Notes under the pieces: model-generated
The model's input: only the letters and a program-made list of their open reading frames with translations
What the model was told of the DNA's origin: nothing
The model's database searches: none
Program-made: the position numbers and the translations under genes
Assembly: GCA_035490315.1 (NCBI GenBank)
Contig: DATHET010000175.1
Coordinates: 1 to 13,841 of the forward strand
Source of the DNA: JADJQU01 sp035490315
GTDB lineage: Bacteria > Planctomycetota > UBA1135 > GCA-002686595
Direction of reading: 5' to 3'
Length of the DNA stretch: 13,841 nt
Shown here: positions 1-12,698 of the stretch, in pieces
How the letters are laid out: each line of letters begins with the position of its first letter
How positions within the stretch are numbered: the stretch's first letter is position 1

Positions 1-1478
1 ATCCATGCGGAACTTTTCGCTGCGCTGGTCGAGCAGGACTCGCGACGTCCTCATCCCCTCGATGATCATGCTCGTGTCTGTGATCACAGGCCGACCCGGC
101 TGGTCGAGATCGTGGAGGAACAAGTAGAAGGGTCGCAAGCGATTCAGGCTGACCGTCAGCTCCTCGCTCGCCCCGCGAACCTCCTCGAAGGTCACGAGGT
201 GAGGGCCGTAGTAATCGGCGCGGTATCCGGGCCCGCCCGGACGCTTGACGGAGACGATCATGCCGTCGAACGTCTGCGCATCGATTCCTACACGGATCGG
301 CGATCCGTTCACCGTGTAGCTCTGCGCCGTTCCCTGCTCCAGCCAGGGATGGCCCTTGAAGGTTTCGACCGGAAAACGCGCGAGGAAGAAGATCTTTGCA
401 TTCCAACCCTCGCCTTCGATCGGAGCGTGGGTGCGCGAGTCGAGGAGTTGCAGGCTCAGGTACTCACGCCGCGTCAAGGCGACGGTCTCGTAGAGGTCCG
501 ATCGAGCGAGGAAGGCGGCGTCGGCCTCGAACCAGAAATACCCGGGCGCATAGTCCGGGTAGCGCTCGACGCTGACGCGGTTCGCTCCGCCAGCATTGAG
601 CGGCAGGGGAATCCCCTCGCTGCGAGGCAGCACCGCCGGATCGCAATCGGGCATCAGCTCGCCGCTGTATTCTCGGCGCACGCCGAGGATCTCCTGGGCC
701 TTGCCGGACGCGTCGGTCAGGGCATAGGCGCCGTTGTTGGTCGATCGGGTACCGGAGTACTTGACCACCGCACCGCTGACCGGGGCGCCCGTGACCGCGT
801 CGATCACCGTCAAATGAAGCAGCGGCACAGGCAGCGACGGCGGAAGTCGGATTTCGCAGCGGAACCCCTCCTCGGACTCCGCGGCAGCGCGGATCGAGAA
901 GTCGAAGCTCGACTCGACCTTACGATATCCCTTGGCTTCAGCCGCGAGGGCCAGGGAGCAGGTGTCCGGATCGACGGGCGTGGGACCGGCCGGCACCATC
1001 CGAGATCCGGCGGCGAGTGCTTGAAGGTGCTCGGCCTGCTGCTCCTCGCTGAGAGCGAAGCCCGACAAGGCCTCGCCTTGTGAGAACTCCACCTGGATCG
1101 TCCCATCGGGGCTGTTTCCCGTCAGGGGACGACTTGCGCAGGCTCGATCCGATTCGTGGGGGACGATCGTGAGTCGAACCTGCGCTCCCGCAACGGGGGA
1201 TCCCGAGTCGTCGAGGACCTGGATCGTGCCGTGGATCCCTGCCGGCGCCGGCGGGGCGGAAGCCAGGACCAACGGCTCTGCGACGCGCGCGAGGTCCTCA
1301 GTCAGCGGGCTCGGGGCCGCACCGGTGGAAACCTCGGTGGCGATCGGCGCCTCCACCACGGGTATCGGAAGTTCCTCCGATCCAGCAGCCACCAGGCCGC
1401 GACAGCGACCACGATCGCGACCCCAACGACCCGCCGAATCCTGGAGCCTCTGGGTTTCTGGGCAGGCGCTGCGTCCAT
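1..1478 (-). CDS. Membrane-anchored carboxypeptidase-regulatory-like (Ig-like) domain protein, C-terminus beyond window, apparent frameshift near 1383
   Basis: Seen: reading leftward from 1383 to base 1 there are 461 codons without a stop. They read as a plausible secreted protein with at least three beta-sandwich-like modules. Each opens with a phrase typical of carboxypeptidase-regulatory-like domains: IHGTIQVLDDSGSPVAGAQV (around 1230-1170), LLHLTVIDAVTGAPVSGAVV (around 825-765) and YLSLQLLDSRTHAPIEGE (around 460-405). The best N-terminus lies in another frame: ATG at 1478 gives MDAAPAQKPRGSRIRRVV, then a hydrophobic stretch VVGVAIVVAVAAWWLL, a good signal anchor. That frame stops at 1302, whereas the body frame upstream of 1383 reads as Arg-rich nonsense. 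One missing base at about 1375-1395 would join anchor and body. Inference: an envelope protein of unknown role, either disrupted or carrying a sequencing error. If the frameshift is not real, starts in the body frame are GTG at 1392 or ATG at 1596, both without an obvious signal. No catalytic motif is visible. Confidence 0.7.
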
Positions 1479-1486
1479 GCGACAAG

Positions 1487-1580
1487 AGCCTAGTTCGGTC
1501 AAGTCCCGCGGCTTCCGCAAAACCCGCCGGGCTCGATCGGCACGACGCGATGGCGCTCTGGATTCCCAAGGCGCTAGGCT
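1487..1580. promoter_or_regulatory. Divergent intergenic region with paired TAGGCT elements
   Basis: The 108 bases between the two divergent starts (1478 and 1587) hold a perfect 7-base inverted repeat, AGCCTAG at 1487-1493 and CTAGGCT at 1574-1580. Read in the direction of each gene, both give TAGGCT, ending 8 bases before the minus-strand ATG and 6 bases before the galE GTG. TAGGCT fits the TANNNT form of a -10 element, and this distance is the arrangement known for leaderless transcripts in several GC-rich bacteria. I find no convincing -35 hexamer 16-18 bases upstream of either copy. The repeat could instead be an operator half-site pair or chance. Promoter function is inference. Confidence 0.3.
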
Positions 1581-1586
1581 TGGGAG

Positions 1587-2612
1587 GTGAATTCATCGCA
1601 GCCGTCCTTCTCGAAGATCCAAGGCCCGGTCCTGATCACCGGCGGCGCGGGCTACATCGGCAGCCACACCACGCGGCTGTTCCGCCAGCTCGGCGTGCCG
1701 ACCGTGGTGCTCGACAACCTCTCGACCGGGCATCGCAAGTTCGCGCAGGGGACTCTCGAGGAGGTCGACCTCGGCGATCGCGCGGCGCTTGAGCACGTGT
1801 TCGCGCTGCACCGGCCGGCGGCGGTCGTGCACTTCGCGGCCAAGGCCTACGTCGGCGAATCGGTGGTCGAGCCGTCGAAGTACTACCGCGAGAACGTGCA
1901 CAACACCTGGAACCTGCTCGAAGCGATGCGCGCCCACGAGTGTCGCGACATCGTGTTCAGCTCGAGCTGCGCGACCTACGGCGTTCCGCTGCGCGTGCCG
2001 ATCGACGAGGACCATCCGCAGAATCCGATCTCGCCCTACGGCAGGACCAAGCTCCACATGGAGCACATGCTCGAGGATTTTTCGCGCGCCTACGGTCTGC
2101 GCTTCGCCGCACTGCGCTACTTCAACGCGGCGGGGGCTTCGCAGGCGGGGGACCTCGGCGAGATCCACGAGCCCGAGTCCCACTTGATTCCGCTGGTCTT
2201 GTTCACCGCGCTCGGATTGCGCCAGAAGATCAGCGTGTTCGGCAACGATTACGACACGCCGGACGGGACCTGCATCCGCGATTACGTCCATGTCGAGGAC
2301 CTGGCCCAGGCCCACGTGCGCGCGCTGTGGAAACTGCAGACCGGCGTCGAGCGGCTGGCTTGCAACCTCGGCACGGGTAGCGGTTATTCCGTGCTCGAGG
2401 TGATCGAGACCTGCCGGCGCGTCAGCGGACGGCCGATCGCGGTTGCCATGGCCGAGCGGCGCGAGGGTGATCCGCCGCGGCTGGTCAGCGGCGGCACGCG
2501 CGCCTTCGATCTGCTCGGCTGGAAGCCGGCTCGCGCCGCGCTCGAGGACATCGTGGGCGATGCCTGGCGCTTTCACCTGGCTCAGGCGAGCACGGCTCAG
2601 CGCGTCAGCTGA
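1587..2612 (+). CDS. galE: UDP-glucose 4-epimerase (extended SDR family)
   Basis: Interconverts UDP-glucose and UDP-galactose (or the N-acetyl forms) in the cytoplasm with bound NAD, supplying sugars for envelope polysaccharide. Seen in the 341 residues: the Rossmann motif TGGAGYIGSH at 18-27, DNLSTGH at 43-49, HFAAKAYVGESV at 82-93, the Ser-containing SSSCATYG at 125-132, the catalytic YGRTK with Y151 and K155, RYFNAAGA at 177-184, and the GalE signature PDGTCIRDYVHVEDLA at 225-240. Length is normal for the family. The start is GTG at 1587, the only start possible after an in-frame TAG at 1575-1577. It adds about 12 residues before the usual beta strand. GGGAGG at 1582-1587 runs into the start codon and so sits too close to act as a normal ribosome binding site. 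It leads a four-gene run, with the next gene 8-35 bases downstream. Substrate preference cannot be decided from sequence. Confidence 0.95.
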   Translation: MNSSQPSFSKIQGPVLITGGAGYIGSHTTRLFRQLGVPTVVLDNLSTGHRKFAQGTLEEVDLGDRAALEHVFALHRPAAVVHFAAKAYVGESVVEPSKYYRENVHNTWNLLEAMRAHECRDIVFSSSCATYGVPLRVPIDEDHPQNPISPYGRTKLHMEHMLEDFSRAYGLRFAALRYFNAAGASQAGDLGEIHEPESHLIPLVLFTALGLRQKISVFGNDYDTPDGTCIRDYVHVEDLAQAHVRALWKLQTGVERLACNLGTGSGYSVLEVIETCRRVSGRPIAVAMAERREGDPPRLVSGGTRAFDLLGWKPARAALEDIVGDAWRFHLAQASTAQRVS

Positions 2613-2638
2613 CTCCGACCATGCACCGCGCACCCCTC

Positions 2639-2642
2639 GAGG
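2639..2642 (+). promoter_or_regulatory. GAGG ribosome binding site supporting the start at 2648
   Basis: GAGG lies 5 bases before ATG 2648. The upstream in-frame ATG at 2621 has no such sequence in the preceding bases. The short site alone is weak evidence, but the resulting short N-region of the signal peptide agrees with it. Confidence 0.4.
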
Positions 2643-2647
2643 CTTGG

Positions 2648-4291
2648 ATGCAAGGCGCGGGGCGGTGTTGGTTGCTCGTCGCACTGCTCGCGGGCCTTGC
2701 CGGGGCGCAGAATCGCGCCGCGGGAGAGCAGACGATCACGCCCGCGGATCTCGCCGAACACCTGCGCCACTTCGCTTCGAGCGAGCTCGAGGGCCGCGAC
2801 ACGCCCTCGGTGGGGCTCTCGCGCGCCCAGGACTACGTGGCCGAGGCCTGGTACAAGGCCGGCGTCTTGCTGCCGCCGGATCTCCCGGCCCTCGCGGCCG
2901 AGCTCTCGAGCGACGAGCGGCGCGCGAAGACCGTCGCCGGCTACCGGCGAACTTACGCGATCCCGCTGTCCGAGCCGGATCCCGAGGGATCTTCGCTGGC
3001 TCTCGAAGTCGGTCCCGGGGAACCACGGAAGTACACCCTGGGCAGCGACTTCGTGCCGCTGGTCTACGCGGAAGGCGAGGCGCGCGGCGAGCTTGACTTC
3101 GTCGGCTACGGCATCGACTCGGAGGAGGAGCACTTCGACGAGATCCCTGCGCGAGGCCTGAAGGGCAAGATCGCGATGATCCTCGAGGGCGAGCCGCGCT
3201 CGCCGAAGCGTTTCCTGGGGCCCGAGCTCTCGGTGGACGCGAATCTGTGGTTCAAGCTGGTCAATCTGCGCGCAGCGGGAGCGGAGGGTGTGCTGGTGGT
3301 TCGGCGACCCCTGCCCCCGGCGGTCTCCAAGGCGGCGCCGAAAGCGACCGACCCGCTCGCGCCCGCGGCCCTCGGCTTCCGCTACACCTTCGCGCGCTGG
3401 AACGACGCCCGAGCGAACCAGGAAGGCAAGGATCCGCAGCGCCTGGCCCTGCTGCCGACCCTGGAGATCTCGATGCGCACGGCGACCGAGATCCTGGGCG
3501 AGGACGTCGAAGCCCTCGCCGCCAGGATCGACACCACCCTGCGCCCCCTGCGGCGCGAGACCAAGGGCCGCTCGGTCGCGATGCGCGGGAAGACGCGGCG
3601 CGCCGACGTCGATGCCGCCAACCTGGTCGGCTGGATCCCGGGCAGCGATCCCGCGCTCGGCAACGAAGTCGTGATCGTCGGGGCGCACCTCGACCACATC
3701 GGAGTCGACGAGCGCGGCCGCATCGGGGCGGGGGCGGACGACAATGCCTCGGGTTCGGCGGCCCTGCTCGAGATCGTCCAGGCCCTGTGCGCCGCGAAAC
3801 CCAAGCGCTCCGTGCTGGTCTGCTCGTTCTCCGGCGAGGAGGACGGCCTGCTCGGGTCGAAAGCGATCGCCGCGCGCCTTCCGGTCGACGTCAAGTCCGT
3901 GGTCGCGATGGTCAACCTGGACATGATCGGATTCGGCGAGAAGGACAATTGCGCGGTGCTCGGCGTCCCCATGAATCCATCGCTCGAGAAGCTCTTGCTG
4001 CGCGGCATGAAGCTTTCGCGCACCGGGATCCGCGACGTGACGATGAAGCAGGAGGAGGCGGACCTGTTCAAACGCTCCGACCACTATTCGTTCCACCAGA
4101 TCGGATTGCCGACTTTGTTTTTCTTCGAAGGCCTGCCGATCGACAAGAATGTCGATTACCACACCTGGCGCGACACGCTCGACAAGCTCGACCAGGAGAA
4201 GGTGCTCAACACGGCGCGCCTCGCCTACAACTGCACATGGCTGTTCACCGACGACGCATCACGCCCGCCGCCGCCATCCGCATCGCACTGA
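2648..4291 (+). CDS. Secreted M28-family zinc metallopeptidase (aminopeptidase-like) with PA-like insert
   Basis: A di-zinc exopeptidase-type enzyme, probably acting outside the cytoplasmic membrane on peptides. Residues are numbered from ATG 2648 (547 aa). A signal peptide covers about 1-20 (GRCWLLVALLAGLAGA, cleavage before Gln21). A middle region around 125-260, with DFVGYGID, LKGKIAMILEGEP and AAGAEGVLVV, resembles a protease-associated domain. The M28 catalytic part from about 320 shows all expected residues: GAHLDH with H347 and D349, GADDNASG with D365, SGEED with E397 (general base) and E398 (metal), NLDMIG with D425, and SDHYSFHQIGLP with H479. The start at 2648 was chosen for its GAGG site and compact signal peptide; ATG 2621 is in frame and would add nine residues. 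It follows galE closely, and its 3' end overlaps the next gene by 55 bases. The true substrate is unknown; M28 also includes glutaminyl cyclases, but the PA-like insert favours a peptidase. Confidence 0.9.
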   Translation: MQGAGRCWLLVALLAGLAGAQNRAAGEQTITPADLAEHLRHFASSELEGRDTPSVGLSRAQDYVAEAWYKAGVLLPPDLPALAAELSSDERRAKTVAGYRRTYAIPLSEPDPEGSSLALEVGPGEPRKYTLGSDFVPLVYAEGEARGELDFVGYGIDSEEEHFDEIPARGLKGKIAMILEGEPRSPKRFLGPELSVDANLWFKLVNLRAAGAEGVLVVRRPLPPAVSKAAPKATDPLAPAALGFRYTFARWNDARANQEGKDPQRLALLPTLEISMRTATEILGEDVEALAARIDTTLRPLRRETKGRSVAMRGKTRRADVDAANLVGWIPGSDPALGNEVVIVGAHLDHIGVDERGRIGAGADDNASGSAALLEIVQALCAAKPKRSVLVCSFSGEEDGLLGSKAIAARLPVDVKSVVAMVNLDMIGFGEKDNCAVLGVPMNPSLEKLLLRGMKLSRTGIRDVTMKQEEADLFKRSDHYSFHQIGLPTLFFFEGLPIDKNVDYHTWRDTLDKLDQEKVLNTARLAYNCTWLFTDDASRPPPPSASH

Positions 4292-5883
4292 TCCTCGCGG
4301 CGAATGTCGCCGCGGGCTGGTTCCTGTGGGGACTGGCCCACAAACCGGCGCAGGCCGCGCGTCCGGACACGGCGGGCGCGAGTGAGCCGGCGTCGCGGGC
4401 GGGCCTTTCCACGCCCGCGGCGCTCGAGAAGCTCGGCGGGGGAGAGGCAGCCGCGAATTCGGGCCATGCGCGCCTGGATTCGATCGGCTCGCGCATCCGC
4501 TCGATCGTCGAGCAGGGTAGGAGTGAAGCTTCCAGGCTGAGCAAGGGACATGTGTCCGCCGGAGAAGTGCACGTGGCCGTGCACCTGCGCGATCCCTCGA
4601 GCGGCGCGGAGTTCGGCATCGACTCCGCGCGAGCGATGCGGCCGGCGTCGAACATGAAGATCGCCACGACGGTCGCGGCCTTGACGCTGCTCGGGCCCGA
4701 TTGGGAATTCGTGACGCCGATCGAAGCGCGCGGAACCCTCGAAGCCGGCCGGCTCGAAGGAGACCTGGTGCTGCGAGCGAGCGGCGATCCGCTGTTCGAC
4801 GCGGATGGCGAGGGCAGCGTCGAGAGACTGCTCGCGCCTGCCTTGGACGAGCTCGAGCGCTCCGGTCTGCGCACCGTCAGCGGCAACCTGGTCCTCGACG
4901 AGGGCAGCTTCGACAATCCGGCGCCGCCCGCGGGGTGGCCCGGCGCGAGCCAGCGCTACCAGGAGTTCTGCGCCCTGTCCGGCGGCTTCAGCGCGAATCG
5001 GGGCTGCCTGACGATCCGGGTCGCGCCGACTTCGATCGGATCGGCGGCTGAAGTCGCCGTCCAGCCGGCGGGTTTTGGCTTGGAGCGACAGTTCAGCGCG
5101 GCGACCGTCGCGTCGGGGAAGTTGTCGATCGGGTTCGACGCGCGGCGGACGGGGTTGATCGTGCGAGGGAACATCCCGAGGAGCTCGCCGCCCTTCGTCG
5201 GCTCGTGTCCCGTGCCCGATCCGGTCGAGCTCTTCGCCTCCGTGCTGCGCCACGAATTGAAGGCCCGCGGAATCTCCATCGCGGGCGCGACGCTGCGCGA
5301 GCGCAACACGCCGCGCGGGAACCTGCTGGCGCGGATCCGCACGCCGCTGTCGAGCTATCTCGTGCCGATCAACCAGGAATCGAACAACGCCGTCGCCGAC
5401 CAGCTCTACCTGGCGACCGCGAACACGTTTCTCTCGAACGCGTCGCGCTCTGGAGCCGAAGCGGCGAGTCTCGCGGCTCTCGAGCGCTTGCACGTCACGG
5501 GCGATGGATTCCGCCAGATCGACGGCTCCGGGCTCTCGGATCTCAATCGCGTCAGCGCGCGCCAGTTGACGGCGCTGATCCAGGCCGTGGTCTGCGGCGA
5601 GCCGCGCACCGCGCGGATCTATCGCTCCTCGCTCGCGGTCGGCGGAGTCTCGGGCACGCTCGACGGCCGCATGCGCGGCGCGAAAGTCAAAGGCCGCGTC
5701 TCCGCGAAGACCGGCTTCATCGGCGGCACCAGCGCCTTGTCGGGGATCGTGAAGACCCGCGACGAAGGCGAGCTGGTCTTCTCGATCCTGGTCAACTACG
5801 ACGAATTCGGCGGACTGAACTCCAGCGTATGGAAGCCGATGGAAGACGAGATCTGCGAGCTGCTCGCCGGGTGTGAGCTTTGA
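4237..5883 (+). CDS. dacB: D-alanyl-D-alanine carboxypeptidase/endopeptidase, PBP4 (peptidase S13) family
   Basis: A penicillin-binding protein that trims or cuts peptidoglycan peptides in the periplasm. The 548 residues begin with MAVHRRR and a hydrophobic segment at about 14-34, so the protein is a signal-anchored or secreted enzyme. An Ala-rich spacer follows to about 105, longer than in the E. coli protein. All three penicillin-binding motifs are present: SNMK with nucleophile S138 and K141, SNN at 382-384 and KTG at 491-493. RASGDPLF at 180-187, DGSGLSDLNRVSA at 429-441 and VSGTLDGRM at 471-479 are also typical of S13. The large gap between SxxK and SxN is characteristic of class C PBPs of the DacB type. 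The start was chosen because ATG 4237 gives the membrane segment; the frame is open far upstream, but that part is only a shadow of the M28 gene. No Shine-Dalgarno is visible, so translation may depend on the upstream gene through the 55-base overlap. Confidence 0.93.
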   Translation: MAVHRRRITPAAAIRIALILAANVAAGWFLWGLAHKPAQAARPDTAGASEPASRAGLSTPAALEKLGGGEAAANSGHARLDSIGSRIRSIVEQGRSEASRLSKGHVSAGEVHVAVHLRDPSSGAEFGIDSARAMRPASNMKIATTVAALTLLGPDWEFVTPIEARGTLEAGRLEGDLVLRASGDPLFDADGEGSVERLLAPALDELERSGLRTVSGNLVLDEGSFDNPAPPAGWPGASQRYQEFCALSGGFSANRGCLTIRVAPTSIGSAAEVAVQPAGFGLERQFSAATVASGKLSIGFDARRTGLIVRGNIPRSSPPFVGSCPVPDPVELFASVLRHELKARGISIAGATLRERNTPRGNLLARIRTPLSSYLVPINQESNNAVADQLYLATANTFLSNASRSGAEAASLAALERLHVTGDGFRQIDGSGLSDLNRVSARQLTALIQAVVCGEPRTARIYRSSLAVGGVSGTLDGRMRGAKVKGRVSAKTGFIGGTSALSGIVKTRDEGELVFSILVNYDEFGGLNSSVWKPMEDEICELLAGCEL

Positions 5884-6689
5884 GCTCGCAGGCGCCCCTC
5901 GACCACGCGCGTGTGCTCGAGGCCACGCTGGACATCGCGCGCGGAGCGGGCCGGCTCCTGATGGAGCACTTCGGCAAGCTGCGGCCCGAACAGATCACGT
6001 CGAAGAGCGTCGAGCGCGACCTGGTCACCGCCGCCGACCTCGCCTGCGAGCGCTGGGTCGTGCCGCGGCTGCGCGAGCTTTTCCCCCAGCACGCGATCGA
6101 GTCCGAGGAAGAGACCGTCGACCCCGCGCGCGGTGCCGACGAGCTGCGCTGGTTCCTCGATCCGATCGACGGAACGGTCAACTTCGTGCACCAGCTCCCG
6201 TCCTTCTGCATCTCGATGGGCCTCTATCGCGGCACCAGCCCTGAGCTCGGCGTGGTCCACGCACCGCGCCTCGGCGAGACCTTCTGGGCAACGCTCGGCG
6301 GCGGCGCCTTCCTGGACGGACGGCAGCTGCACGTTTCGCGCACCCGCGAGCTCAAGGACGCGATCCTGGCCACCGGTTTTCCCTACGAGCGCTCGCAGGC
6401 CGCGAACAACAACCTCGAGAACTTCGGCCGATTCTTCCACGAGATCCGCGGCGAGCGCCGCTTCGGGTCGGCGGCCCTGGACCTGTGCTACGTCGCCGCC
6501 GGTCGCTTCGACGGCTACTGGGAATTGCAGCTTTCCCCGCACGATGTGGCCGCCGGAGCGCTCCTGGTGCGCGAGGCGGGCGGGGTGATCACGGACGCGG
6601 ATGGGGGAGAAAACTGGCTGCGCGGAGGCCACATCGTGGCTGCCGGACCGGACTTGCACGAGCAGATCCGCGCCCGAGTCCGCCATTGA
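5880..6689 (+). CDS. Inositol monophosphatase family protein
   Basis: A Mg2+-dependent, Li+-sensitive type of phosphatase acting on inositol phosphate or related sugar or nucleotide phosphates in the cytoplasm. The 269 residues match the usual length. Seen: VTAADLACE at 49-57, the SEEE metal ligands at about 75-78, the family signature DPIDGTVNF at 94-102 (metal-binding D94 and D97), RFGSAALDLCYVAAGRFDGYWE at 194-215, and SPHDVAAGALLVREAGG at 219-235 carrying the last metal ligand D222. The start is TTG at 5880, sharing TTGA with the dacB stop (4-base overlap). The only earlier in-frame start (GTG 5871) is followed directly by TGA. GTG 5913 is a possible shorter start. As last gene of the galE run it probably shares their transcript. 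Histidinol-phosphatase, CysQ-like or fructose-1,6-bisphosphatase activity cannot be excluded within this family, so no symbol is given. Confidence 0.92.
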   Translation: MSSQAPLDHARVLEATLDIARGAGRLLMEHFGKLRPEQITSKSVERDLVTAADLACERWVVPRLRELFPQHAIESEEETVDPARGADELRWFLDPIDGTVNFVHQLPSFCISMGLYRGTSPELGVVHAPRLGETFWATLGGGAFLDGRQLHVSRTRELKDAILATGFPYERSQAANNNLENFGRFFHEIRGERRFGSAALDLCYVAAGRFDGYWELQLSPHDVAAGALLVREAGGVITDADGGENWLRGGHIVAAGPDLHEQIRARVRH

Positions 6690-6845
6690 CGGAAATGTGA
6701 GGTTCGCGCCTCTTCCGAAGCCTTGAAAGCGGTGGTAGGGTGAATGGCGCTTCCCACTCCACCCAACGCGGTCCACAACCCCTCCCGAGCCTCTGGGGAA
6801 TCGGCATAAGCCCTTGCGCCCCAGGCACTTGCGCTCCAACACCTG
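6690..6845 (+). promoter_or_regulatory. Intergenic region before uvrA, probable promoter region
   Basis: At 156 bases this is the only real plus-strand gap, so the repair genes probably have their own promoter here. TTGAAA at 6723-6728 resembles a -35 element but has no good -10 partner at 17 bases. GGTAGGGT at 6735-6741 resembles an extended -10 with only a poor -35 (TTCCGA, 6713-6718). An imperfect inverted repeat, GGTGG at 6731-6735 and CCACC at 6759-6763, could form a hairpin, but no T-run follows. I see no LexA-type box of the CTGT-N8-ACAG or GAAC-N4-GTTC forms, and no Shine-Dalgarno before ATG 6846. Confidence 0.3.

Positions 6846-12694
<5,849 letters not shown>

Positions 12695-12698
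<4 letters not shown>

Noticed and set aside
112..1083. Plus-strand open frame of 323 codons at the left edge
   Set aside because: It mirrors the minus-strand carboxypeptidase-regulatory-like gene; its translation is Arg/Gly-rich with no domain, whereas the minus-strand body frame reads as coherent Ig-like modules.
1593..4162. Antisense open frames of 363 and 521 codons under galE and the M28 gene
   Set aside because: Same composition artefact; the sense strand has complete family motifs.
3247..4236. Upstream extension of the dacB frame to give an 878-residue protein
   Set aside because: This stretch is the M28 peptidase read in another frame, Arg-rich and without motifs; a proper signal anchor begins at ATG 4237.
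6691..6716. Possible terminator hairpin after the inositol-phosphatase-family gene (GAGG/CCTC with a TTCGCG loop, flanked by GGAA/TTCC)
   Set aside because: The stem is only 4 bases with an asymmetric bulge and no T-run follows, so a rho-independent terminator is not supported.
6690..6845. SOS/LexA operator before uvrA
   Set aside because: I looked for CTGT-N8-ACAG and GAAC-N4-GTTC type boxes and found none; regulation of this uvrA by LexA is not supported by what is visible.
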